Assembly (NCBI RefSeq): GCF_900537085.1
Contig: NZ_UNRE01000001.1
Span: 873,163-937,162 of the forward strand
Direction of reading: 5' to 3'
Source of the DNA: Agarivorans sp. Alg241-V36
GTDB lineage: Bacteria > Pseudomonadota > Gammaproteobacteria > Enterobacterales > Celerinatantimonadaceae
Length of the DNA stretch: 64,000 bases
The notes under the pieces are model-generated. The model made no database searches. It had not been told where the DNA came from and worked only from the letters and a program-made list of their open reading frames with translations. Positions 17,349-28,457 of the stretch are shown piece by piece. Position 1 is the first letter of the stretch. Every line of letters starts with the position of its first letter. Both the position numbers and the translations under genes were made by a program.

Positions 17349-18004
17349 ACAGTTATGCCTGTCTGTTTGTGACTCTTTATGGCTTTTGCTGGGAGGCCAA
17401 GGTACTGAGTATGTTTTTGGCTGGAGTTTACTAGTATACCTCCCGCACCAAGTAGGGTTTCGTCTGCGACGTCTAGTTCCTGGAGCACGCTTGAGTTGAA
17501 ACCGAGAAAGCAGCCGTTACCGACTGTTACTTTTCCACCAACAAGCACTTTCGCAGCAAAAAAGTTATGACTACCGATGTGGCTGTCGTGGCAAATATGA
17601 GATTGATTCCACATAATGTTGTTGTCGCCAATCCTAACAAACGGCTCAACGTGCGCACCTGGAAAAACAATGTTGTTGTTTCCTATAGTAGTTGTTGGGT
17701 CAACAGTTGCATTGCTGCTGATAAAGTTTGCCAGTGGGTAGCCATCGCCCTTAACTCTTTCAAATACACAAGCTTTGGCGCGTAAGCTTTGATATCCCAC
17801 AGCAACCAGTACTTTGAAATCGCTATCTGGAAAGTGGGCTCGTAAATTTTGATATGCGATCAGTGGTTTATTGGCAAAGTCGTCGCTTAAGCAGTACTGC
17901 TGGTCTGCGGTATAGGCGATTAAATCGTAGGCTTGCTCTTGCTGAACGTAGTGACTTAGTAGTCTAGCCAAATCACCTATACCAAAAATTACTAGCTTTA
18001 CCAT
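17345..18004 (-). CDS. NeuD/PglD-like sugar O- or N-acetyltransferase
   Basis: A 219-residue two-domain acetyltransferase. The N-terminal part (about 1-85) is a small Rossmann-like sugar-binding domain ('LVIFGIGDLARLLSHYVQQ'), and the C-terminal part (about 90-205) is a left-handed beta-helix of hexapeptide repeats ('NATVDPTTTIGNNNIVFPGA', 'VRIGDNNIMWNQSHICHDS', 'GGKVTVGNGCFLG'). This layout is that of NeuD and PglD, which acetylate sialic-type or bacillosamine-type sugars. It starts 5 bases after the dioxygenase gene and overlaps the WbqC gene. The likely substrate is a pseudaminic acid derivative or precursor; this is inferred from context. Confidence 0.82.
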   Translation of the reverse strand: MVKLVIFGIGDLARLLSHYVQQEQAYDLIAYTADQQYCLSDDFANKPLIAYQNLRAHFPDSDFKVLVAVGYQSLRAKACVFERVKGDGYPLANFISSNATVDPTTTIGNNNIVFPGAHVEPFVRIGDNNIMWNQSHICHDSHIGSHNFFAAKVLVGGKVTVGNGCFLGFNSSVLQELDVADETLLGAGGILVNSSQKHTQYLGLPAKAIKSHKQTGITV

Positions 18005-18009
18005 TACCT

Positions 18010-18774
18010 TTAACCCTGATTTGCACGGTAGAGTCGTTGTTCTTCGGGGAGGTAAAACTCTTCCAAAGAACTGGGCATTCTTACATTCATACCGATTAAT
18101 TGCTTGCCCCTGTCGCCTAGAGTGTCTATTAGCTCAGTTGGCATAAGTCGAGGAAAGTCAAAGCGTTGGCGCATATAGGAACGGCAGAAATTGATTGTTA
18201 GCGCACAGCGTTCCTGCTCGGTATCATTGGCACCTGCCGCATGTACTAAGCGGGCATTGAACAGTATCAAGTCTCCTTTACGACATACTGCTCTTTGTGC
18301 TTGCTGGTAAAAATTGTCTTCACTTGGAATGTTTTCGCTTAAATGGGAGCCGGGTAGGTAGTAGGTCGCGCCATTATCTAGAGTAAAATCATCGAGCGGC
18401 AGTATAAGTCCGAGGTTAGTCATATAGTTTGGTATGAATCGTGGACAATCAACATGAACTCGAGTTCCGTAGTTACTACTCTTAGCCATCAGTGTGGAAG
18501 CCTGGTAAGCATAGATAATGGCGCAAGGATCAAGCAGTGTGGTGACACAGTTGTAGACCTTGGGATTATCCAGTAGTGCCAACATGTGCCTACCTCTCAG
18601 CATGCAATTGTGCACCATTCCTTTATCAAAATGTTTGACTGGATCGGTGTAATCTTCGAGAGTTGCCGCTAGCAGCTCTGTTTTGAGCGCTGCCACTTCA
18701 GTATCGGAAAAGACAGATGGAATTAGCACCATTCCTTCTTGGTTGAAGCGCTCTTGTAAGTTTTTATCGATCAT
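18010..18774 (-). CDS. Phytanoyl-CoA dioxygenase (PhyH)-family protein
   Basis: A 254-residue Fe(II)/2-oxoglutarate-dependent oxygenase-like protein. The metal triad is visible: the HxD pair H107 and D109 ('RVHVDCPRF') and a distal H178 ('ARLVHAAGAND'), with a following Arg/Glu segment ('QERCALTINFCR') suitable for 2-oxoglutarate. PhyH relatives hydroxylate small molecules, including sugars or antibiotics. Here it lies between a methyltransferase and an acetyltransferase in a sugar operon, which suggests hydroxylation or oxidative tailoring of the nonulosonic acid; the exact substrate cannot be read from sequence. It overlaps the methyltransferase stop by one base (TAATG). Confidence 0.82.
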   Translation of the reverse strand: MIDKNLQERFNQEGMVLIPSVFSDTEVAALKTELLAATLEDYTDPVKHFDKGMVHNCMLRGRHMLALLDNPKVYNCVTTLLDPCAIIYAYQASTLMAKSSNYGTRVHVDCPRFIPNYMTNLGLILPLDDFTLDNGATYYLPGSHLSENIPSEDNFYQQAQRAVCRKGDLILFNARLVHAAGANDTEQERCALTINFCRSYMRQRFDFPRLMPTELIDTLGDRGKQLIGMNVRMPSSLEEFYLPEEQRLYRANQG

Positions 18775-19613
18775 TACTTAGTTAACACAATTCGGATGTA
18801 TTTGAATAAATGTGCCGACATGGGAAGAATTGAGCGCAGGTAGCTATCTATTTCTTCAGCCGCTTGAATAGAGTGTTGATGAATGATGGTACCTTGGTCG
18901 ACGTACCAATCTAGTTCAATGCGGCAATCGCTAAAGCCAACTTTTTTTGCCACTCTAGTAATGTCTTTAGCTAAAAAGCCTTTTTCCACTGTTTTAATTG
19001 GCTCTGCACATTCTAAGGTTTCCGGGTCGATTCCATACTCTTGGGCATAGTGTTCTCCATTGTGCAAAGCCGCTTTGATCTCTCGTTGCATCAACGGGGA
19101 TGTGGCTTCTTCATTGGCTTCGAGCTGGCTCATGGTCTGTATGAACTCACGATTGGGGTTTAGGTCTGAATAGAACACCCCTCCTTTTTGCAGCACTCGA
19201 TAAACCTCAACTAAGAAGTTCTCTAGGTCTTCAAGGTGGTCCATGAAAGAATAGGCGGTAGCAAATTCAAAATACTCGTTTGGGTAGGGGGTCTGCTCAG
19301 CCGTGGACTCTGTCAAGATTACGTTGTTGCTTGAGGTGTCAATTAGCGCCATCATTTCCGGCGTTATATCAACGCCATGTACTTCATCAAACAGGTCTTT
19401 GCTCAAGTTAATGATGAAGCCGGTACCACAACCAAAGTCAACCATTCTAATGGTGCTAGGCAAACTACCAGCTAGCTTTTTTAAGATGGAGCGGACCTTT
19501 GTCTGGTTTTCCTCTTTGAAGTGGGGGCTCTGTTGGTAGTCTCCGCTCTTAACCAGCAGTGAGTGTACCTTTTGATTTGATTCTAAGATTTTGTCTCGAG
19601 AGATTGATTTCAT
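18774..19613 (-). CDS. Class I SAM-dependent methyltransferase
   Basis: A 279-residue methyltransferase with motif I 'MVDFGCGTGFIINL' (about residues 57-70), an acidic residue at the end of strand 2 ('GVDITPEM'), and a post-motif 'FEFATAYSFMDHLEDLENFL' followed by 'VLQKGGVFYSDLNPN'. This fits the Methyltransf_11/25 fold used for O- or N-methylation of small molecules. Position in the pse operon suggests a sugar or acyl group as acceptor. An alternative, methylation of flagellin side chains, cannot be excluded, but Lys methylases of flagellin (FliB type) look different. Confidence 0.82.
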   Translation of the reverse strand: MKSISRDKILESNQKVHSLLVKSGDYQQSPHFKEENQTKVRSILKKLAGSLPSTIRMVDFGCGTGFIINLSKDLFDEVHGVDITPEMMALIDTSSNNVILTESTAEQTPYPNEYFEFATAYSFMDHLEDLENFLVEVYRVLQKGGVFYSDLNPNREFIQTMSQLEANEEATSPLMQREIKAALHNGEHYAQEYGIDPETLECAEPIKTVEKGFLAKDITRVAKKVGFSDCRIELDWYVDQGTIIHQHSIQAAEEIDSYLRSILPMSAHLFKYIRIVLTK

Positions 19614-19656
19614 GCTATGACCCTATACGCCTTGTGTGATATGCCAGCTGGGGTGA

Positions 19657-20070
19657 CTATTGTGTGCTACTTTTTTTATGGCTCACGACAAGCTCAGCAA
19701 AGTACTCATCCAAAGCTTGGTCTTCCGTACCCATCAGTAAGTGGTACACCTTGCTAGGAAATGCGATGGTGTTTTCGTTAATTTTGACAAAGGTTTGTGG
19801 CGGTTCATCCTCTGTTTCCTCTTGAAATAGCCACGCACCACCTACCTGTTTGATGAAGACTTCGCCCACGTAAGCGCCAAATATGTAGGATAGCGTGAAA
19901 AGATCTTTGTCATCAATTGAGAGTGCGTCTATGCCACTTATGATGTTATTCACCAGCGTGACGCTAGAATCAGAAAAATCTAAATCGTAGTTGTAGCGTT
20001 CTTTTGCAAAGCTAACTGCGTCTTGGGATGAGTCTTGCATTATCTGCTGTATGTTGATTTGTTCTGACAT
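19657..20070 (-). CDS. Unrecognised 137-residue protein in the pse operon
   Basis: I do not recognise this protein with confidence. It is small, acidic and without signal peptide or membrane segment. The central block 'LFTLSYIFGAYVGEVFIKQV' followed by 'GGAWLFQEE' recalls small DUF3806-like domains, but the match is by memory only. Two in-frame ATGs exist at 20076 and 20070; the AGGA lies directly against the first and 6 bases before the second, so 20070 is preferred. Flanking gaps are 22 and 43 bases, the loosest in an otherwise tightly packed operon. A role with the neighbouring methyltransferase and PseI is only suggested by position. Confidence 0.7.
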   Translation of the reverse strand: MSEQINIQQIMQDSSQDAVSFAKERYNYDLDFSDSSVTLVNNIISGIDALSIDDKDLFTLSYIFGAYVGEVFIKQVGGAWLFQEETEDEPPQTFVKINENTIAFPSKVYHLLMGTEDQALDEYFAELVVSHKKSSTQ

Positions 20071-20092
20071 ATCCATTCCTTTTATATAAATT

Positions 20093-21139
20093 CTAATTAA
20101 CCAAATCCCAAGAGGTCGGGGTTCCCTTCACTACATCTTGGGTTACCGTCTTGCCAATCAATTGATCAAATGCCTTGGGGGGAAGACCAAAACCAGGTCT
20201 GATTCTACGTAAATGTTTAGATTCAATTACTGTGCCAGCATCTAGGTCTTCAACAAAATAGACTGAGCGTCTAAAGCGCAGGTTTTCTTGCTCGCTTTTT
20301 TGTATTTCTAATCTGGTTTCACCTAATGAGGCGTGGGCTTGTTTGCTTAGTTGAATCAGTTGGCTTAATTCTAAAGGCTCCAAAGAGAATGATGAGTCTG
20401 GACCTCCATCGTTACGATCTAGTGTTACATGCTTTTCAATTACACTGGCACCTAACGCCGTTGCACAAACTGCCGCAGTATGACCAATGCTGTGGTCTGA
20501 TAAGCCAACTAAGCAATCGAATTTCTGGGCAAGTCCTTGTAAACTGCTTAGGTTCGCTTGCTCAATGGGCGAGGGATAGGCGCTAATGCAATGTAGCAAT
20601 ACCAGTTCATCGCAGCCGTTGTCGCGTGCACAAGCGACGGCTTCGGATATTTCTTCTAAGCTTGCCATGCCGGTTGACATAATCATGGGTTTACCGGTTT
20701 TTGCGACGTAGCTAATCAGCGGTAGGTCGACCAGTTCGAAGGAAGCAATCTTATAAGCTGGGCATGCAAGTGATTCGAGCAAGTCCACCGCACTTTCATC
20801 AAAGGGAGAGGAAAACAGTGTAATGCCAAGTTGTTTTGCTTTATCAAATAATGCTTGATGCCACTCAAAAGGAGTATAGGCCTTGGAATACAATTGATAG
20901 AGGCTTTGGCCTTTCCATAAACCGTTTTCAATAAGGAAACCTGGCATCTCGCTATCTATCGTCATTGTGTCAGGAGTGTAGCTTTGGATTTTGATTGCAT
21001 CCGCGCCGGCATTTTTTATCGCAACCATGGTATCCAAAGCTTTTTCCAAAGAACCATTATGGTTTGCTGACAGTTCCGCAATAATATAGGGCGGAAAAGA
21101 CTGACCTAGTTGACGACCCTCAATCGAAAATTCGTTCAT
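20093..21139 (-). CDS. pseI: Pseudaminic acid synthase PseI
   Basis: NeuB-family condensing enzyme, 348 residues, that joins phosphoenolpyruvate to 2,4-diacetamido-2,4,6-trideoxy-L-altrose to give pseudaminic acid. The N-terminal TIM-barrel shows 'PYIIAELSANHNGSLEKAL', 'GADAIKIQSYTPDTMTID' and the metal-site region 'LVGLSDHSIGHTAA'. The C-terminal SAF (antifreeze-like) domain begins about residue 287 ('RFRRSVYFVEDLDAGTVI'). The ELSANHNGS form is typical of PseI rather than NeuB. It starts 3 bases after the pseG-pseH gene. Confidence 0.93.
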   Translation of the reverse strand: MNEFSIEGRQLGQSFPPYIIAELSANHNGSLEKALDTMVAIKNAGADAIKIQSYTPDTMTIDSEMPGFLIENGLWKGQSLYQLYSKAYTPFEWHQALFDKAKQLGITLFSSPFDESAVDLLESLACPAYKIASFELVDLPLISYVAKTGKPMIMSTGMASLEEISEAVACARDNGCDELVLLHCISAYPSPIEQANLSSLQGLAQKFDCLVGLSDHSIGHTAAVCATALGASVIEKHVTLDRNDGGPDSSFSLEPLELSQLIQLSKQAHASLGETRLEIQKSEQENLRFRRSVYFVEDLDAGTVIESKHLRRIRPGFGLPPKAFDQLIGKTVTQDVVKGTPTSWDLVN

Positions 21140-21142
21140 TTA

Positions 21143-22660
21143 TTATCTTTGCTCCTGGACCCAGTAATCGGGTTTAATTTGTTGAAAACCTGACTTCTTG
21201 AATAGTTTTTGTGAGGCGTGGTTTTCTATTTTGACCTGCGCCTCAAGTTTTACGGTTGGGAAACACATTCTTATTAGCCTTAGCATCGCATAGGCGTTGC
21301 CTTGGCGATAGTGAGCAGGGGCGCAGTAAATGGAAATCAACATACTTTTATTAGCTTGTTGAGTGAGTCGTACACTGCCCAAGTCAACGTTACCCGACTT
21401 GGCTAGGAAAATGTATTCGTCTGAACTGTCTAAGGCTTGCTCAAACCAACTAAGGTGCTCTTGCCAAAGAGGCGCTTCAGGTGAGTTTGCATATTGTCTG
21501 GTTTGAGGCAGTGATTGCCATTGAAACAATTGTTCTGCGTCGCCACGAGCTGCTCGCTGGAGGTAGATTGCTCGACCCAGATTATTCGAGGTTGTTAAGG
21601 AAGCAAACGCTATGCGTTCTGTTCCATGCCCATCGATTAAAGCTTGCGCTGCAGCCGATAAATTTTGGTAGCGTTCATCTACTTTGACTAAGGCTTGGTC
21701 GAGCTCTTGTTGAGTAAGCTCAGGAATGACAACTGCAACTGCGTGAGCATCCATAGCAGCCGTATTATCCCGTTGGTTCTCTACCATGCAATAGCAAATA
21801 GTTGGTAAACCAAGGTAGCAGCGCTCCCATGCCGATCCGCCAGCCGCACCAATAGCAAGATCGGCAGCTAGTTGGCGCTGCGGCATATCTTTTACTGCTT
21901 GATTTACTTCTATCTGGAATCGACTTAATTGGGCTGCGAGCTGTAAACTGTCGAGCTGTTGGTAAGCAGCACCCACTACTACATCCAAAATCACCACATC
22001 GGCTAGTTGAGAGTTTTCTAATAGCTGCAAGCTTTTAAGGGTTAAATTGTCTTGGTCACTACCACCAAAGTTGAGCAGTAGCCGTTTTAGCGAAGAGTAT
22101 GCTTGGCGCTTGAATGACGCTCGCTGTCGATACCCTAAGTAAGAGGGATTTAGTATGCTGAAATAATTACCCAGTAACAGTTGGCATTTTGGTTTAACTA
22201 AATTTTGGTAGTCAGCTTCACCACGCATTGGAGACTGGTCAACGAGGATGTCACAGTTGTGATGGCGATTGGCCAGATCGTCTATAACCATGATTTTCTC
22301 AACATGAGCGCTGATTGGGGTTTCCCAGTCTTTATTTAAGCTATAGTGATCGACAATCAGTAGATCAGGCTTGTGGCTCAAACTGTGAATAAATTGGCGA
22401 GTTTGTTTGAGGTCATCTTCTTGCGTACCTCCGAGCCAATGTGAGTATCCAGTTTGCGCGGATGATGTTTTTGAAATGGAGAGACGCTCAACTGGGTAGC
22501 CAAGTGTTTCTAGTTTAGTGATGAGGTTGCCTGTAAAGTCTTTACAAATAAACCTAACATCGGCGCCTAGAGATTTATAGAGCTCGGCAAGGCTTAGGCA
22601 GCGCATTACATGGCCAGTACCTATTGTGGATGATGCGTCAGCGCGAATAAGCACAAGCAC
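21143..22660 (-). CDS. pseG: PseG-PseH fusion: nucleotide-sugar hydrolase plus GNAT acetyltransferase
   Basis: A 505-residue two-domain protein. Residues 1 to about 345 match PseG, which releases UDP from UDP-2,4-diacetamido-2,4,6-trideoxy-L-altrose: 'RADASSTIGTGHVMRCLSLA', 'LIVDHYSLNKDWE', 'LLNFGGSDQDN' and 'DLAIGAAGGSAWERCYLGLP'. Residues about 355-505 form a GNAT domain ('QRAARGDAEQLFQW', 'APAHYRQGNAYAMLRLI', 'KIENHASQKLFKKSGFQ') fitting PseH, which acetylates the 4-amino group. No separate pseH is in the window, so the fusion fills the gap. The start is GTG at 22660, immediately after the pseF stop; GTG two codons later is also possible. Confidence 0.9.
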   Translation of the reverse strand: MLVLIRADASSTIGTGHVMRCLSLAELYKSLGADVRFICKDFTGNLITKLETLGYPVERLSISKTSSAQTGYSHWLGGTQEDDLKQTRQFIHSLSHKPDLLIVDHYSLNKDWETPISAHVEKIMVIDDLANRHHNCDILVDQSPMRGEADYQNLVKPKCQLLLGNYFSILNPSYLGYRQRASFKRQAYSSLKRLLLNFGGSDQDNLTLKSLQLLENSQLADVVILDVVVGAAYQQLDSLQLAAQLSRFQIEVNQAVKDMPQRQLAADLAIGAAGGSAWERCYLGLPTICYCMVENQRDNTAAMDAHAVAVVIPELTQQELDQALVKVDERYQNLSAAAQALIDGHGTERIAFASLTTSNNLGRAIYLQRAARGDAEQLFQWQSLPQTRQYANSPEAPLWQEHLSWFEQALDSSDEYIFLAKSGNVDLGSVRLTQQANKSMLISIYCAPAHYRQGNAYAMLRLIRMCFPTVKLEAQVKIENHASQKLFKKSGFQQIKPDYWVQEQR

Positions 22661-23352
22661 TTAGCTTTCCTCTAATATTCGATGCTGATAGATCAACTCG
22701 GCCAGTCGCCAATCATCTGGGTCATCAATGTCTACCACCGAACCTTTTGGTAAAACTAACGGACTGGCTAAAGAGCTTAAAATGGGTTTGGCTGCGATAA
22801 AGGCATTGCGGGTGCCCCAATAAAACTGCCCAGTATCGTAATAATGCGCTTGTAAATCTTGTGAGCGAGTGGCGACTGCCTCAGGTTTGGCCATCGCGAT
22901 GTGCCCATTATTATCCACCGCTAATGCTCGCTGGATTGGGCTTGGGTATTCACATACTGGATAACAATATTCGCTATCTTGCTGGATTAGCAATTCTAAG
23001 CCTTTGCGTAGATGAGAAGCCTGCACAAATGGAGCGGTTGCGTATATGCAACAAACGTAATCAAGCTCTTGTTCAATCGACGGTTGCTTAAGTGCATGCT
23101 GAATGACTTCAACTGTGCCGGCAAAGTCATTACTGAGATTTGCTGGCCTAAGAAAAGGAACGGAAGCGCCATAGCTTTCGGCAATGGACGCTATCTCTGT
23201 TGAATCAGTGGAGACAATGACTTGATCAAAACAATCAGACTCTAAAGCGCTCTGAATGCTATAAGCGATTATTGGTTGGCCGCGAAACTGGCGAATGTTT
23301 TTTTTGGGGATCCGCTTACTGCCACCACGAGCAGGAATAATCGCAATACGTT

Positions 23353-23356
<4 letters not shown>
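22661..23356 (-). CDS. pseF: CMP-pseudaminic acid synthetase PseF
   Basis: Cytidylyltransferase of 231 residues that activates pseudaminic acid as CMP-Pse, the donor used by Maf-type transferases. The N-terminal nucleotide-binding signature 'IIPARGGSKRIPKKNIRQF' and 'PIIAYSIQSALES' are clear, as are 'VIVSTDSTEIASIAESYGA' and 'VDIDDPDDWRLAE' near the end. The family also includes CMP-sialic acid synthetases; the PseB/C/G/I context decides for PseF. Its ATG overlaps the pseC stop by 4 bases. Confidence 0.92.
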
Positions 23357-25824
<2,468 letters not shown>

Positions 25825-27306
25825 ATGCAAGCATCCAATAGCGTTTTAGTTTGTGAAAGTGACCAAGAGAGAGCTAAACAACTAGAAACGGTACTTGGTT
25901 TTATTGGCCAACAATTTAACGTGTGCAATACCGACGAGCTTAGTGCTTTGGCGAATAATGCAGACAAGGTCGTTCTAATCAGTAAGCAGTTGGAGGATGT
26001 AAAGAGCGTTATAGCTAAGCATCCTCATTGTCCATTCTTAACGGTAGGCGAGGGCAGCAACTTTGAGGTCTTACCTAACCTTATAGGCCATTTAGATCTT
26101 CCTTTTAGTTATGAGCAGCTTACTCAGCTGCTCCATCACTGTGATGCATACTTAACCCACCTTCCAGGAAAAGCTAGCCCGGCTAAGAGCGAACGTTTAC
26201 GCCAAAATTTGATTGGCAAAGGTATCGCTATTCAGGAAGTACGTCACTTAATCGAACAGGTGGCGACTAAAGAAGCTAACGTGCTTATCCTTGGTGAATC
26301 AGGTACTGGTAAAGAAGTAGTAGCCAAAGCCATTCATGATCACTCGGTGCGCAGCCAAGGCCCGTTTGTGCCGATTAACTGTGGTGCAATTCCACCTGAT
26401 TTACTCGAAAGCGAGTTATTTGGTCATGAGAAGGGCGCGTTTACTGGTGCTTTTGCTATGCGCAAAGGGCGCTTTGAATTGGCCGAAGGTGGAACGCTGT
26501 TCCTAGACGAAATTGGCGACATGCCGATGCCTATGCAGGTTAAATTGCTACGGGTGCTGCAAGAACGTCAATTTGAACGTGTAGGGGGTAGCAAGGCGAT
26601 AACGGCTAACGTAAGAGTAGTGGCAGCTACACACCGCCAATTAGAGCGAATGATTGAGCAAGAGAAGTTTCGGGAAGATTTATACTATCGCTTGAACGTA
26701 TTTCCTATTGAAATGCCGTCGTTGCGAGAGCGTCAAGATGATATTCCTCTGCTACTTCAAGAATTGGTTAATCGCCATGAAGACGAGCATTCGGCTGTGG
26801 TTAGGTTTACCCAACGCGCGGTTGAATCCTTAATGCAGCATCAATGGCCAGGTAATGTACGTGAGCTATCTAATTTAGTTGAGCGCTTGCTTATTTTGCA
26901 CCCTGACCAAATTGTCGACGTAAATGATTTGCCGCCGAAGTATCGACATATTGATGCCGAAACCTTTGAGCCGAATTACAGCCCTGAACTGGCTGAGCGC
27001 GATGCGCTGTTGGCTATTTTTAGTGATGAGGATGCCTCGGTATTTTCTGACCCAAGCCCTGAGGCGTTATTTCCTGATGGGGAGCAAGATCAGGAGCTTG
27101 ATGAAGAGGGTTGGGGAGCGGTACAACAACTTCCAGACGAAGGCGTTAACTTAAAAGAGCTATTGGCTGACTTAGAGATTGACCTCATTCGCCAAGCGCT
27201 TGAGCAGCAAGACGGTGTTGTTGCTAGAGCGGCAGAACAACTGGGGATGCGGCGAACAACCTTGGTTGAAAAAATGCGTAAGTATGGATTGAATAAAGAT
27301 AGCTAA
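25825..27306 (+). CDS. flrA: FlrA, sigma-54-dependent flagellar master regulator
   Basis: FleQ/FlrA-type enhancer-binding protein, 493 residues from the ATG at 25825, which has AGGGG 6 bases upstream; the frame opens at 25699 but that would add 42 residues unlike the family. An N-terminal FleQ-type receiver-like domain (1-130) is followed by an AAA+ domain with Walker A 'GESGTGKE', the sigma-54 contact loop GAFTGA (204-209) and Walker B '[11 protein letters not shown]', and a C-terminal Fis-type helix-turn-helix ('[20 protein letters not shown]'). It is expected to switch on flrBC and the middle flagellar genes. An acidic linker (about 390-440) is unusual in length. Confidence 0.93.
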   Translation: MQASNSVLVCESDQERAKQLETVLGFIGQQFNVCNTDELSALANNADKVVLISKQLEDVKSVIAKHPHCPFLTVGEGSNFEVLPNLIGHLDLPFSYEQLTQLLHHCDAYLTHLPGKASPAKSERLRQNLIGKGIAIQEVRHLIEQVATKEANVLILGESGTGKEVVAKAIHDHSVRSQGPFVPINCGAIPPDLLESELFGHEKGAFTGAFAMRKGRFELAEGGTLFLDEIGDMPMPMQVKLLRVLQERQFERVGGSKAITANVRVVAATHRQLERMIEQEKFREDLYYRLNVFPIEMPSLRERQDDIPLLLQELVNRHEDEHSAVVRFTQRAVESLMQHQWPGNVRELSNLVERLLILHPDQIVDVNDLPPKYRHIDAETFEPNYSPELAERDALLAIFSDEDASVFSDPSPEALFPDGEQDQELDEEGWGAVQQLPDEGVNLKELLADLEIDLIRQALEQQDGVVARAAEQLGMRRTTLVEKMRKYGLNKDS

Positions 27307-27324
27307 ACGCAACAACCCTATCAT

Positions 27325-27350
27325 AAGGCTCTGAATACAGAGCCTTTTTT
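27325..27350 (+). terminator. Rho-independent terminator after flrA
   Basis: AAGGCTCTG (27325-27333), loop AATA, CAGAGCCTT (27338-27346), then T residues to 27350. It separates flrA from the flrBC promoter that begins 4 bases later. Confidence 0.9.
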
Positions 27351-27353
27351 ATA

Positions 27354-27369
27354 TGGCACGAATATTGAT
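27354..27369 (+). promoter_or_regulatory. Sigma-54-type promoter of flrBC
   Basis: TGGCAC (27354-27359), 5 bases, TTGAT (27365-27369). It matches the -24/-12 consensus TGGCAC-N5-TTGCW except that the -12 GC reads GA. FlrA-dependent transcription of flrBC from such a promoter is established in Vibrio cholerae. Confidence 0.7.
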
Positions 27370-27411
27370 TGATAAGCACTGTTAACGGTTTTATGACGCG
27401 GAGCTTATTTC

Positions 27412-28455
27412 ATGCCCTCAGTGCAACTTCAACAACAGCCAGCCAGCTTATCTGAGCATAACTTGTCGCAGATTTTCGACGTTATGCCATCAGGTTTGGT
27501 ATTGCTTGATAATAAAGGTTTTGTCTCTAGGGCAAACCCGGTGGCCAAGCAATTACTGGGTGGAGATATTGAGCAACAACGCTGGTTAGAGGCAGTGCCA
27601 AGACTGTTCTCACCAAAAGCCGATGATGGACACGAGCTCTCATTAGTCGACGGTAGGCGGGTAAAGTTAAGCCTCTCGCCTTTGCAAGATACTCAAGGTC
27701 AGCTGATCGTGTTGACTGATATGACACACACTCGTCAACTACAAGCTAATGTTGCCAAGTTACAGCGCATGTCTGCCTTAGGAAATATGGTGGCCTCGCT
27801 AGCCCATCAAATTAGAACGCCACTTTCTGCAGCCATGCTGTACGGCTCTAATTTATCGAATAAAACCTTGTCGGATAATGCCCGCGACAATTTTCAGAAT
27901 AAAATGATGGACCGCCTTAATGATTTAGAAACGCAAGTGAACGATATGCTGTTGTTTGCTAAAAGTGGCGAAAAAATGGTGGTTAATCAGGTCAGTGCTC
28001 AGGACATCGTAGAGCAATTACAAGCTGCTACCGAGGCTTGCGTGCGTCAGCATCAGGTTAAATTCTCCAGTGTAGTTAGTGCACCCCATGTAGAGGTTTT
28101 AGTGAATGCTAATGCCTTGGTGTCTGCCTTGTCTAATTTGGTTGAAAATGCCGCACAGTTAAGCGCGAAGGGAAGTGAAATCAAAGTACAACTTAGCTGC
28201 ACTGCTGAAGAGCTGCTGATTAGCATCGAAGACCAAGCGGGTGGTATAGATGAAGCGAGCAAACAAAAGATATTTGAACCTTTTTATACCACTAAGCAAA
28301 ACGGAACAGGTTTAGGTTTGGCGGTAGTGAAGTCGGTAGTCAAGGCGCATCACGGAAGCATTGAGCTTGAATCTAATTCGAAAGGCTCGCGCTTTAAGGT
28401 GCGTTTACCACTTGCCGAAGCGCAACATCATGATCTTGCTGTAGGAGGGCAATAA
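27412..28455 (+). CDS. flrB: FlrB sensor histidine kinase
   Basis: Cytoplasmic NtrB-like histidine kinase, 347 residues, with no membrane segment. A PAS-like domain (about 18-105, 'IFDVMPSGLVLLDNKGFVSRA' region) precedes the HisKA domain with phospho-acceptor H132 ('SLAHQIRTPLSAA') and an HATPase_c domain with N-box 'NLVENAAQLSAKG', G1 'EDQAGGID' and 'GTGLGLAVVKSVV'. It phosphorylates FlrC to time class III flagellar genes. flrC follows after 2 bases. The upstream sigma-54 promoter places it in the FlrA-dependent class. Confidence 0.93.
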   Translation: MPSVQLQQQPASLSEHNLSQIFDVMPSGLVLLDNKGFVSRANPVAKQLLGGDIEQQRWLEAVPRLFSPKADDGHELSLVDGRRVKLSLSPLQDTQGQLIVLTDMTHTRQLQANVAKLQRMSALGNMVASLAHQIRTPLSAAMLYGSNLSNKTLSDNARDNFQNKMMDRLNDLETQVNDMLLFAKSGEKMVVNQVSAQDIVEQLQAATEACVRQHQVKFSSVVSAPHVEVLVNANALVSALSNLVENAAQLSAKGSEIKVQLSCTAEELLISIEDQAGGIDEASKQKIFEPFYTTKQNGTGLGLAVVKSVVKAHHGSIELESNSKGSRFKVRLPLAEAQHHDLAVGGQ

Positions 28456-28457
28456 CC

